Shown here piece after piece: positions 31,739-39,656 of a stretch of DNA of 40,493 nucleotides; position 1 is the first letter of the stretch, and every line of letters begins with the position of its first letter. The notes under the pieces are model-generated. The model worked only from the letters and a program-made list of their open reading frames with translations, had not been told where the DNA came from and did no database searches. The stretch is taken from NCBI GenBank assembly GCA_945483525.1, contig CALYRV010000004.1, positions 1 through 40,493 on the forward strand, read 5' to 3'. The DNA comes from an uncultured Verrucomicrobiota bacterium. GTDB lineage: Bacteria; Verrucomicrobiota; Kiritimatiellia; RFP12; UBA1067. Both the position numbers and the translations under genes were made by a program.

Positions 31739-33102
31739 TTCATCCTCCGGATACGGTTGAAGTTGACAGCGCACATGCCGAGCGCGAGCAGTCCGGCGAC
31801 AATCGCCCCGATCCACTTGAAGGAGACGGTGAGATGATAGATGACGAAGCACCAGAGCGCGGACGCGAAGTCCAGCGCGGCACCGCCCTCGAAACCGGCC
31901 GGCACCGAAATGCCGTCGCAGTTCGCCGCGGCGATGGCCTTGGAGAACGCGGGCGTCAGATTGGTTACGAAGAAAAGTCCGCAGACGAGCGCGACGAGTC
32001 CGATGATGAAGGTCTTGAGCACGTTGCCCTTGGTGATCGGCAACACGCACGGGAAAAGATAGAACATGCCGGCGAGCGAGGCGAGCGGCAGGAACTTGTT
32101 GCCCGGCAGGAATACCGAAAGGAACAGGATCACCGGGATCAGCAGAATCGAGACCACGAGCGTCGTCGGATGTCCGATCACCAGCGCCGGCGACATTCCG
32201 ATGGAAAGTCCCTTAAGCCCGGAAAACCGCTTTTCGATGAAACCGCGGGTCTGTTCGCAGATCGGCTTGAGTCCTTCGATGAAGAGCGCGGTGATGCGCG
32301 GAATGAGCTCCATCACCGCTCCGACCGTGACGCCGAGCTTGAGAATCTCGGGGACCGAATCAACGACGGCCTTCCAGCTGTCGCACTTGAGCGCGCCGAT
32401 GCCGCAGCCGATGATGACGCCGAGGAAAAGCGGCTCGCCGAAGAGTCCGAACTTCTTCTTCATCCCCTCCGCGTCGATGTTGAGCTTGTCGAAGCCGGGG
32501 ATCCGGTCGAGAAGCCAGCCGATCGCGACGGCGAAAGGAGTGAAGCTCTGACAGAACGGCTGCGGAATGGAGATTCCCTCCATATCCTTGTAATAGCCCT
32601 GGAATCCCTTCGCGGTGAAGTCCGCCATGCAGAGCGTGATGATGTAAAGGACGATCGCCGCGTAGAACGCCCAGGCGAGCGAATCGGTGGCGTAAAAGAC
32701 CATTGCGCCGAGGAACGCGAAGTGCCAGTAGTTCCAGAGATCGATGTTGACCGTCCTCGTCGTACCAGAAAGCAGCATCACGACATTCACTCCGAGGCAG
32801 ACCGGAATGATGAACGCGCCGACCGCACACGAATACGCTACCGCCGCGGCCGCAGGCCAGCCGAGATCGAAGAACGGGAGATTGAGCTGATAGAGATCCG
32901 TCATCCCCTTCAGCGCGGGACCGAGATTGCTGGTGAGGAGCGCCGTCACCACACCGAGTCCGACGAAGCCGACGCCGACGAGGAGTCCCGACTTCAGCGC
33001 CTTGGTGAACTTGATGCGGATGCAGACTCCGAGGACGGTGAAGATGACTGGCATCATCACTGCCGCGCCGAGTCCGATTACGTATGCGAATGCTTCTTTC
33101 AT
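31735..33102 (-). CDS. Galactitol-type PTS EIIC-like permease, orphan
   Basis: The 455 residues form a polytopic membrane protein of the EIIC-Gat family. Family-like features are the N-terminal glycine-rich FTVLGV...IKFTKALKSGLLVGVGFVG, FDLGWPA, NIDLWNYWHFAF and PALVIGHPT in the second half. No EIIA, EIIB, HPr or EI gene is present in the window, and no galactitol metabolism gene. In this setting I infer import of an unsaturated uronate sugar, possibly without phosphorylation. No Shine-Dalgarno precedes the ATG; short agttga repeats do. The stop overlaps the next gene. Confidence 0.82.
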   Translation of the reverse strand: MKEAFAYVIGLGAAVMMPVIFTVLGVCIRIKFTKALKSGLLVGVGFVGLGVVTALLTSNLGPALKGMTDLYQLNLPFFDLGWPAAAAVAYSCAVGAFIIPVCLGVNVVMLLSGTTRTVNIDLWNYWHFAFLGAMVFYATDSLAWAFYAAIVLYIITLCMADFTAKGFQGYYKDMEGISIPQPFCQSFTPFAVAIGWLLDRIPGFDKLNIDAEGMKKKFGLFGEPLFLGVIIGCGIGALKCDSWKAVVDSVPEILKLGVTVGAVMELIPRITALFIEGLKPICEQTRGFIEKRFSGLKGLSIGMSPALVIGHPTTLVVSILLIPVILFLSVFLPGNKFLPLASLAGMFYLFPCVLPITKGNVLKTFIIGLVALVCGLFFVTNLTPAFSKAIAAANCDGISVPAGFEGGAALDFASALWCFVIYHLTVSFKWIGAIVAGLLALGMCAVNFNRIRRMK

Positions 33103-33112
33103 TTGGATAAAA

Positions 33113-33138
33113 AGTTGATGTGTGAAGTTGAAGAATGG
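33113..33138 (+). repeat. agttga/tgtgtga repeats between lyase and permease genes
   Basis: Units: agttga, tgtgtga, agttga, agaatgg. They alternate 6 and 7 nt. The agttga unit is shared with tsaB (19959-19983). The array ends 10 nt before the permease ATG. Confidence 0.65.
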
Positions 33139-33141
33139 TGG

Positions 33142-36100
33142 TTAATTTTTCAGCCGAACGGGGGTGACGTCGGGAGAAGTGACGAGGAGATAGTCCATAT
33201 TCACTCCGCCACCGCCGACATTGAAGAGACGGATCGTGTTCTCGCCGGCCTTGAAGAGCACCGGCAGCGATCCCGAATCGTCAGGCATCGCGAAAGTGAA
33301 GAGACGCCAGTCGTCCGAACTGTTCGCGAATCCGCCGGTGCCGGGAACGGACACTGCGGCGGCATCGGCGATCGCTTCGCCGTTGACGGACATCGACCGC
33401 TGACGGTTGCTGTCCGAACAGTAGCAGAAAGTGACGTTGTAATAACCTTCCGCGGGAACGTCGACCTTCCACTCGATCCACTGTCCGTCCGCATCCCAGT
33501 GGCTGAAGCACTTGCCGATGATTGCCTTCTTGGTCTCATTGAGACGAACGTCATGGCTCTCCGCGACGAAATCCTCGGCCTGAATCGCGATCGAGGTCCC
33601 GCTCCTTCCCGGCTTCGCCGCGGCGAGTGCCTTAAGTTCGGCGGCGTGCTTTTCCGCCGCGGCCTTCGCCGCGGCTTCCTTCGCGGCCGCCTCCTCCGCG
33701 AGCTTCTTCAGCACCTCCGCCTTATGCTGCGCAATCGGCTTCGCGCCGTTGATCAGCCATTCCGCCGCGGCGCCGGACTTAAGCTCGAACTTCTTCGACT
33801 GTCCGAGCACGGCGACATTGATCACGAGATCCGCTTTCGACGTGTTCTTGACGAGATACGATCCCGTATCGGTACGCTCGGCCACCGCACCGCCGACCGC
33901 AGAAAGCTTCAGCGATCCGCCTGCGACCTTGAGCGTGGTGCCGCCGACGAGCGCGAGCGCCTTGACCTTACGGTCCTTGTCGGACGACACGAACGCCATC
34001 TGAGCATCAGTCGACGCGCCATCGAACTTATGCTCGCCCGGGAGATACGCAGCAAGGAAAAGGTCCTTGCCGTCCTTAAGCTCGATCGCGAGCGCGGCGA
34101 AGCCGTCCTTCGACGATCCTCCCTGAGCAACCTTCGTCACCTTCTCTTCGCCGGAAATGTCGAAGACGTTGCCGAAGACGGTTTCGGACACCTTACGGCG
34201 TTCGATGACGGGCGTCTCCGGCTTCGCGCCGGGAGCGGTGGAGATCTGCGCCTTCGCGACGATGAACTCCGTATCGATTCCGCCCGCGAAATTAAGCGTG
34301 GTCTTGAGATTCTTATTGACGTACGCGACCTTCTGCGCCTCCGCGCCCTTCACGCTCTTGATGTTCTTGAGCTGATTGTAACCCGGAACGTTTCCGGCGT
34401 TCTCGATCGAAGCGTCGACGAGTCCGGCGGGATAATCGGCCTCGCCCCGCGGATGCCAGGTGAGGTCGAAGAGCCGCGGCATCTTCGCGAACGCGCCGTA
34501 GAGATCGGCGATGTAGTCACGCGTGAGGACGAGCGAGCGGTCCATGATCACGCCCGGATAGGCCTTGTCGGTGCGCGCACGCATGAGTCCGATCGCATCG
34601 CCCGGCGCATAGCCGAGAAGTTCCGCGTCGCAGGGATTCTGCTCGCACATGTCGACGTTGATCGTGTTGTGGGCGAAAGTCGTGCGGAACCAGTTGCGGT
34701 AGATCGGCGTCTCGTACCAGGCGCTGCCGGGATCGGGGATCTGGAGATTGCCGAACGCCCAGAAGTCGATGTTGAGCTTGTCGGGGTGTCCGTGCGAACG
34801 GTTGGGTCCGTAATCGACGAGGAGATTACGCGTGCCGCGCGCGTCCGTCGAACGGAGCACAGCGTAGCCGACACCGTTCAGGTCGACGGACGGATTCTCG
34901 ACCGGCTTGATCTCACCCGATGCGCCAATATCGTAGAGGCACGAGACGGTGAACTGCTGGAAGCTCGCGCCCAGACGCCGGCTCACCTTCTGCAGGATCG
35001 GCAGATACGCGGGATCGCGATAACGCTTGTAGCCGAACTCGTAGAGATAGGCTTCGCGTCCCACGATCGAGGCATTGCCGGAATCGTGGATCGCGGGCGT
35101 GATGTAGTTCGGATAAGAGAAGAGGATCGGGGAATCGAAGATCGCCTTCATCGCGCCGTCGCGATAGCGGTACATGTCGATACCGCGGTGCCAGAGGATC
35201 TCCGCGTCGACGACGAGCGCCTGCAACGCCATGAACTGATAGCCCATCGCGCCTTCGCACCACATTCCGTCCACGTCGATGGACTTCCCGGAGAAGTGGA
35301 GTTCGATACCGTTGGGCTTCGCGCAATAATCCCCTTCCCACCACTTGTTGAACTTGGCGGGATCGCGCTTCGCCTCGGGGAGCGAACTCCAGCGATAGCC
35401 CCAGAGCGCGGTGTTGATCATATCCTCGTCATCACAGGCTACGCCGCAGGCAAGGCACGCGGCGGTGCCGATGGCGGACCAGTTACTCGCACCGATCAGG
35501 TGCGCGCGGTTGGCCCGGATGTGCCGCGCGTCCGCGAGAATGAAGTTCTCCTGGATGTTCCTGATATCCTCGGCGGAGAAGCACTTCGACTCCTTGACGA
35601 AGTCCCAGCCGATCGCGAACTGAATGATGCAGGTCGCGTCGCCGAGACGCTGGTCGAAGAGAATCGACGGATCGTGTCTGAAGGTGGGACGTGCACCGAC
35701 GCCGTACTGCGGAAACGCCGCGGCGTAATCGAGGAGGATCTTCTTCGCGCACTCGGCGTATTTCTCATCTCCGAAGAGCTGATAGCAGGTGCCGAGATTC
35801 GCGACATCGAGCGAGAGCCGATTGTGGATCTTGCCGTACTGCTGGTCCATCAGGTGCTTCCACTTGCCGTTCTCGTCCTTTCCAAGCGGCTGCGGAACTC
35901 CCGTCGGTTCGGTGATACGCTTGTCCATCGCGCGCTTGAGCGCTTCGGCCATCCGCTTGAATTCCGGCGAGGTCTTGAGCATCGCGCGATATTCCGCGAC
36001 ATCCTGCTTGTCCCAGGTCGTACAGGGATGTCCCTTGGAGACGCGGGGCTCGCCGAACACCTTGACGCCGCCGGCGACCGCGGCGGAACCGGTCTTCTGG

Positions 36101-36645
36101 ACCGCGACGTCGAGCTTCTCGACCTTATAGCTCGACGGCGGCTCCATCAGCGACTTGACGTCGTCCGACACCCACACGCGAATCTTCGCCCAACCGCCGT
36201 AGTTCGGCCCCGGCTTGCCGGTCTTCTTGTCCTTCATCGGCGGGAAGGTGTCGAGACACTTCACGGCGACCTGAGCGGCCTCGCCCTTCACCTCGACGGA
36301 CTGCGGTTTGCCGGGGAGCTCCTCGAGATCGACCGTCTTCACGCTCTTGCCGTCAAAGAAGATCTCGGCCTTCTTCACGTTCATCGTGCCGCGATAATCG
36401 AGCTGCACGAGATCGATCTTCTCGATATGACACTTGGTGATGAGATTGATATTGATGCGTCCGTTCTTCATCGGCGCACCGAAAAGAACTCCCCGCGCCT
36501 TCTCGGTGATCGCGTTGCGGGCGGGCCAGTCCTTGTTGTTCGGGGCCCCGTCGAAAGTCGCGGTCGCGCCCAACGTGACATCGGCAGCATTCTGGAGATT
36601 ACCCGCGGCGACGGCCGCAGCGAGCAGTATCGAGGTGATTACCAT
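33142..36645 (-). CDS. Heparinase II/III-like polysaccharide lyase with carbohydrate-binding modules
   Basis: Secreted beta-eliminating lyase for a uronic-acid polysaccharide. Order over 1167 residues: signal peptide (1-15); a galactose-binding/discoidin-like domain (about 20-160); an alpha/alpha-toroid (about 200-560) with NRAHLIGASNW near 380; a heparinase II/III beta-sandwich containing NRSHGHPDKLN (about 614-623) and FAHNTINVD; an Ala/Lys/Glu coiled-coil linker (about 965-1010); and a CBM35/CBM6-like module from IQAEDF (about 1022) to the end. Whether the substrate is alginate, ulvan, heparinoid or pectic cannot be told. It overlaps the GH88 gene by 7 bp, with AAAAGGA upstream. Confidence 0.85.
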   Translation of the reverse strand: MVITSILLAAAVAAGNLQNAADVTLGATATFDGAPNNKDWPARNAITEKARGVLFGAPMKNGRININLITKCHIEKIDLVQLDYRGTMNVKKAEIFFDGKSVKTVDLEELPGKPQSVEVKGEAAQVAVKCLDTFPPMKDKKTGKPGPNYGGWAKIRVWVSDDVKSLMEPPSSYKVEKLDVAVQKTGSAAVAGGVKVFGEPRVSKGHPCTTWDKQDVAEYRAMLKTSPEFKRMAEALKRAMDKRITEPTGVPQPLGKDENGKWKHLMDQQYGKIHNRLSLDVANLGTCYQLFGDEKYAECAKKILLDYAAAFPQYGVGARPTFRHDPSILFDQRLGDATCIIQFAIGWDFVKESKCFSAEDIRNIQENFILADARHIRANRAHLIGASNWSAIGTAACLACGVACDDEDMINTALWGYRWSSLPEAKRDPAKFNKWWEGDYCAKPNGIELHFSGKSIDVDGMWCEGAMGYQFMALQALVVDAEILWHRGIDMYRYRDGAMKAIFDSPILFSYPNYITPAIHDSGNASIVGREAYLYEFGYKRYRDPAYLPILQKVSRRLGASFQQFTVSCLYDIGASGEIKPVENPSVDLNGVGYAVLRSTDARGTRNLLVDYGPNRSHGHPDKLNIDFWAFGNLQIPDPGSAWYETPIYRNWFRTTFAHNTINVDMCEQNPCDAELLGYAPGDAIGLMRARTDKAYPGVIMDRSLVLTRDYIADLYGAFAKMPRLFDLTWHPRGEADYPAGLVDASIENAGNVPGYNQLKNIKSVKGAEAQKVAYVNKNLKTTLNFAGGIDTEFIVAKAQISTAPGAKPETPVIERRKVSETVFGNVFDISGEEKVTKVAQGGSSKDGFAALAIELKDGKDLFLAAYLPGEHKFDGASTDAQMAFVSSDKDRKVKALALVGGTTLKVAGGSLKLSAVGGAVAERTDTGSYLVKNTSKADLVINVAVLGQSKKFELKSGAAAEWLINGAKPIAQHKAEVLKKLAEEAAAKEAAAKAAAEKHAAELKALAAAKPGRSGTSIAIQAEDFVAESHDVRLNETKKAIIGKCFSHWDADGQWIEWKVDVPAEGYYNVTFCYCSDSNRQRSMSVNGEAIADAAAVSVPGTGGFANSSDDWRLFTFAMPDDSGSLPVLFKAGENTIRLFNVGGGGVNMDYLLVTSPDVTPVRLKN

Positions 36646-37940
36646 ACGCGTGTCCTTTTAAGATCGAGCAGTAGTTCAAGGAAATAGTATTCGCCGTAAT
36701 TGAGCGGCATGTCGATCTCCGCCTTGTCGGGCTTCGAGCCGACGGCGTGCTTCAGAAGGAAGCCACCGCATTCGTCCGGCTTCGCGAAATAGGCGTCGGA
36801 CGAAAGCGAGCGCGCGATCTTGATCGCCTCGGCACGGTATTTCGCGGCGAGGGCCTTATCGTCGACAAGACGCGAGAGACGGAGAAGTCCGCACCCGATG
36901 ATCGCCGCGGCGGAAGAGTCGCGTTCTTCATTCGGGATGTTCGGGGCCTCGTAATCCCAGTACGGAACGGAATCCGCGGGCAGATCCTTCTGCGTCATCG
37001 CATAATCCGCAACCTTCTTGGCGATCTCAAGATATTTCCGGTTCCTCGTGTATTCGTACATCATCGGGAAACCGTAGACGACCCAGCCCTGCCCGCGGCT
37101 CCAGTGTCCGACGCCCTGTCCGGTGCGATTCTCGAGGAGTTCGCCCGTCTTGAGATCGATGAGGGCCATATGATGCGAAGAGCCGTCTTCCCGCAGAAGG
37201 TACTTGATCGAGGTGTCGACGTGCATCTCCGCCATATCGCGGAACGATCCGCCCTCGAGCCAGTCGCGCTCGGAGGTAAGCTTACCCGAAGCGGGATAGT
37301 TCGCGGCGAACTCGAAGAGCTCCATGTTGAGCATCGCGTCCACGATGATCGAGCAGCTGTCGCCCCACTTGCCACCCCAGACTCCCCAGGCCTGGATCGC
37401 CTTGGAATACGGACGCCACCGCGTCTGCAGCGCGCGCGCCGAATCATAGAGCCAGGTCGCGTATTTGGGGTCGCCGGTAATGCGGAGTCCGTTCCCCGCC
37501 GGCGGCAGCGCCATGAAGCCGAGATCGTGATGGAGGTTGGAGAAACGGATGTGGAAGAGCTCGTCCGAATACCTCTCCGCGGCGAACTTCCACTTGAGGT
37601 CGCCGGTCGCCTCGTAGAGGAGCCACAGGGAGCCCGGCCAGAAGCCGGTGCACCAGTCCCAGTCGGGGATGTACTCGACCTTGCCGTTGCGGAAGCGCTT
37701 CGGATACGGCTTCGCCTTGGTGTAGTCGCGGACCGCATTCGCGAGCAGCACCGAATAGTTCTTGGCGCATTTCGCGAGCGTCTCGTCGACGAACGCACAG
37801 TCCGCCGGCGCCTTCGGGGCCGGCACGACCGCAGTCGCCTCCCAGTAGGCGTTGGTTTCAGCATCGTATTTCTCCGCGGCAAAAACATTGATGCAAATAA
37901 GCATCATCGCCAACCCAAGTGACAAACGACAAATCCTCAT
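36639..37940 (-). CDS. GH88 unsaturated glucuronyl hydrolase
   Basis: Hydrates the unsaturated uronate at the non-reducing end of lyase products, releasing a 5-keto-4-deoxyuronate, the substrate of KduI. Start ATG 37940 (MRICRLSLGLAMML), with AAAGGG upstream, gives 433 residues with a signal peptide ending VFA. The alpha6/alpha6-barrel motifs are WCTGFWPGSLW (97-107), HHDLGFM with Asp139, IIVDAMLNMELF with Asp201 (the two acidic residues expected of GH88), and WSRGQGW (280-286). First gene of the degradation set, 29 bp after the acetolactate synthase. Confidence 0.9.
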   Translation of the reverse strand: MRICRLSLGLAMMLICINVFAAEKYDAETNAYWEATAVVPAPKAPADCAFVDETLAKCAKNYSVLLANAVRDYTKAKPYPKRFRNGKVEYIPDWDWCTGFWPGSLWLLYEATGDLKWKFAAERYSDELFHIRFSNLHHDLGFMALPPAGNGLRITGDPKYATWLYDSARALQTRWRPYSKAIQAWGVWGGKWGDSCSIIVDAMLNMELFEFAANYPASGKLTSERDWLEGGSFRDMAEMHVDTSIKYLLREDGSSHHMALIDLKTGELLENRTGQGVGHWSRGQGWVVYGFPMMYEYTRNRKYLEIAKKVADYAMTQKDLPADSVPYWDYEAPNIPNEERDSSAAAIIGCGLLRLSRLVDDKALAAKYRAEAIKIARSLSSDAYFAKPDECGGFLLKHAVGSKPDKAEIDMPLNYGEYYFLELLLDLKRTRVW

Positions 37941-37969
37941 AGCGGCCCTTTCTACGTTAGTTATAAGAA

Positions 37970-39577
37970 TCACACCGAAGCCCGTGGATCAACAGCGATC
38001 TCCACAAGCACCGGCGATTTCATCCGCACCGCACGTACGACATCGGCATCAAGACGTTTCGGATTCACGATCCGAATACTCTTAAGCCCATACGCCTTTG
38101 CGAGCACAGTAAAATTAGGTGTCGAATAACCGCAATCCCACTTGCATTTCTGCATCTGGGCGATCATTCCGAGCGATTGATTGTTAAGCACGATGAATAC
38201 GATCGGCAACTTCATCTGCGAGGCAACAAGCAGTTCCTCGGCGGTCATCTGAGCTCCGCCATCACCAAGGATCGCGACCACCTTGTGATCAGGCCTAGCG
38301 ATAGCGGCGCCAATAGCAGCCGGAATACCGAATCCCATCGCGCCCATACCTCCGGACGTGATAAAATGCCGAGGATGAGCATGGGGGAATCTGCGAGCGG
38401 CGAACATCTGATGCTGCCCGACGTCAGTCGTTATAATGCAATGCCCCTTAGTCGCCTTCGCAACCGCATCAATCACCATCTGCGGCATGATAGAATTGGA
38501 ACCGAACGGACGATACGACATCAGCGACTTCGGTAGTCCTAATTCCTTGATCCAGTCGGCATGTGCTGCAGAACGGACACGGCTCGCAACAACGGTCAGT
38601 AGATCCTTGATGTCGGCAACGATACCGAGCGAAACGCAAACATTCTTGTCAATTGAAGCCGGGTCGCAGTCGACATGGACGATGCGGACCCCTTTGCGCG
38701 GCTTTGCTCCGTCAGTCACGCGGTCGTTGAACCGGACTCCGAGCGCAAGGATGAAGTCCGCCGATTCGATCGCCTTCCTCGCGGTCGTCGTACCGTGGAT
38801 TCCGGCCATGCCGAGCGCGAGCGGATCGCTTTCGTCGATAGCCCCGATTCCCATCAGCGTAGTCGCGATCGGAATGCCGGCCTTATGCGCAAGATCTCGA
38901 ACTTCACCGCTTGCTCCCGCGGCGATAACCCCGCCGCCGGCATAAATAACGGGACGCTTAGCGCAATTAAGCCATTTCGCAAGCATAGCGACGTCCTTCG
39001 GATCGGCGGCGCATTCCGGATGGTAGGCGCGCAAGGAAATTCGCTCGGGATAACGCGCACCTGTAAGCTGCTTCTGGATATCGCGCGGAAGGTCGATCAC
39101 CACCGGACCGGGCTTGCCGTGAGTCGCGATGTAAAAGGCCTGCGCGACGGTTTCCGGAATCTCGTCAGCAGACTTAACGAGGAAATTATGCTTGGAAACG
39201 GCACGCGTGAGGCCAGTAGTATCGGCCTCTTGGAAAGCATCCGTTCCGATGCGGCCGAGATCGACCTGCCCGCACACGAGGACCATCGGGACTCCGTCCA
39301 TGTTCGCACACCCGAGCCCGGTAATCGTATTAGTGAGACCGGGACCACTGGTGACGATAACGACAGCCGGACGCCCAGACGCACGCGCATAGCCGTCCGC
39401 CATGTGAACACAACCCTGCTCATGCCGCCCTAACACGAAACGAAACTTCGCGTCCTTCATGCCATCAAAGACATCCAGCACGTTTCCGCCCGGATATCCA
39501 AACGCGACTTCGGCGCCCGCCCTCTCGAGACTCTCGATTAGCGCTCTTGCTCCGCTCCTCATTCCGCTTTTCTTCAT
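37970..39577 (-). CDS. ilvB: Acetolactate synthase, catalytic subunit
   Basis: Thiamine-diphosphate enzyme condensing two pyruvates to acetolactate, or pyruvate with 2-oxobutyrate, for branched-chain amino acids. The 535 residues include the catalytic Glu53 (RHEQG), GPVVIDLPRDIQ, the central FAD-type domain with ALGVRFNDRVTDG, and the ThDP motif GDGGAQM...NNQSLGM. It is slightly shorter than the usual 560-590. The small regulatory subunit ilvN is not adjacent; instead the uronate genes follow. There is no Shine-Dalgarno, and an extended -10 lies 8 nt before the ATG. Confidence 0.92.
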   Translation of the reverse strand: MKKSGMRSGARALIESLERAGAEVAFGYPGGNVLDVFDGMKDAKFRFVLGRHEQGCVHMADGYARASGRPAVVIVTSGPGLTNTITGLGCANMDGVPMVLVCGQVDLGRIGTDAFQEADTTGLTRAVSKHNFLVKSADEIPETVAQAFYIATHGKPGPVVIDLPRDIQKQLTGARYPERISLRAYHPECAADPKDVAMLAKWLNCAKRPVIYAGGGVIAAGASGEVRDLAHKAGIPIATTLMGIGAIDESDPLALGMAGIHGTTTARKAIESADFILALGVRFNDRVTDGAKPRKGVRIVHVDCDPASIDKNVCVSLGIVADIKDLLTVVASRVRSAAHADWIKELGLPKSLMSYRPFGSNSIMPQMVIDAVAKATKGHCIITTDVGQHQMFAARRFPHAHPRHFITSGGMGAMGFGIPAAIGAAIARPDHKVVAILGDGGAQMTAEELLVASQMKLPIVFIVLNNQSLGMIAQMQKCKWDCGYSTPNFTVLAKAYGLKSIRIVNPKRLDADVVRAVRMKSPVLVEIAVDPRASV

Positions 39578-39585
39578 TGAAGAAT

Positions 39586-39594
39586 ATTATATCA
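39586..39594 (-). promoter_or_regulatory. Extended -10 promoter element of ilvB
   Basis: The minus strand reads TGATATAAT, 8 nt (ATTCTTCA) before the ATG. It abuts the T-tract of the ppdK terminator, and there is no -35 match. Confidence 0.65.
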
Positions 39595-39625
39595 AAAAAA
39601 CAAGCGACGGGATTACTCCCGCCGC
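39594..39625 (-). terminator. Rho-independent terminator after ppdK
   Basis: The stem is 9 bp, GCGGCGGGA/TCCCGTCGC with one G-T pair (39617-39625 with 39604-39612), a 4-nt loop, then TTGTTTTTTT on the minus strand. It is 31 bp after the ppdK stop. Confidence 0.88.
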
Positions 39626-39656
39626 CGTTTTCAAGTATTGAATAAAACCGACCCGA

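Noticed and set aside
31735..33102. Galactitol catabolism locus.
   Set aside because: Only the EIIC-like permease resembles the gat system; the neighbours are lyase, GH88, kduI and kduD, so the context points to uronates.
31834..36687. Plus-strand open frame of 1617 codons opposite the permease and lyase genes.
   Set aside because: It is antisense to well-supported coding sequence, its product is extremely rich in Arg, Glu, Asp and His without domains, and it arises from the codon bias of the minus-strand genes.
36639..37940. GH105 (unsaturated rhamnogalacturonyl hydrolase) instead of GH88.
   Set aside because: The HHDLGFM and IIVDAMLN pair with WSRGQGW fits GH88 better; the families are related, so the substrate remains open.
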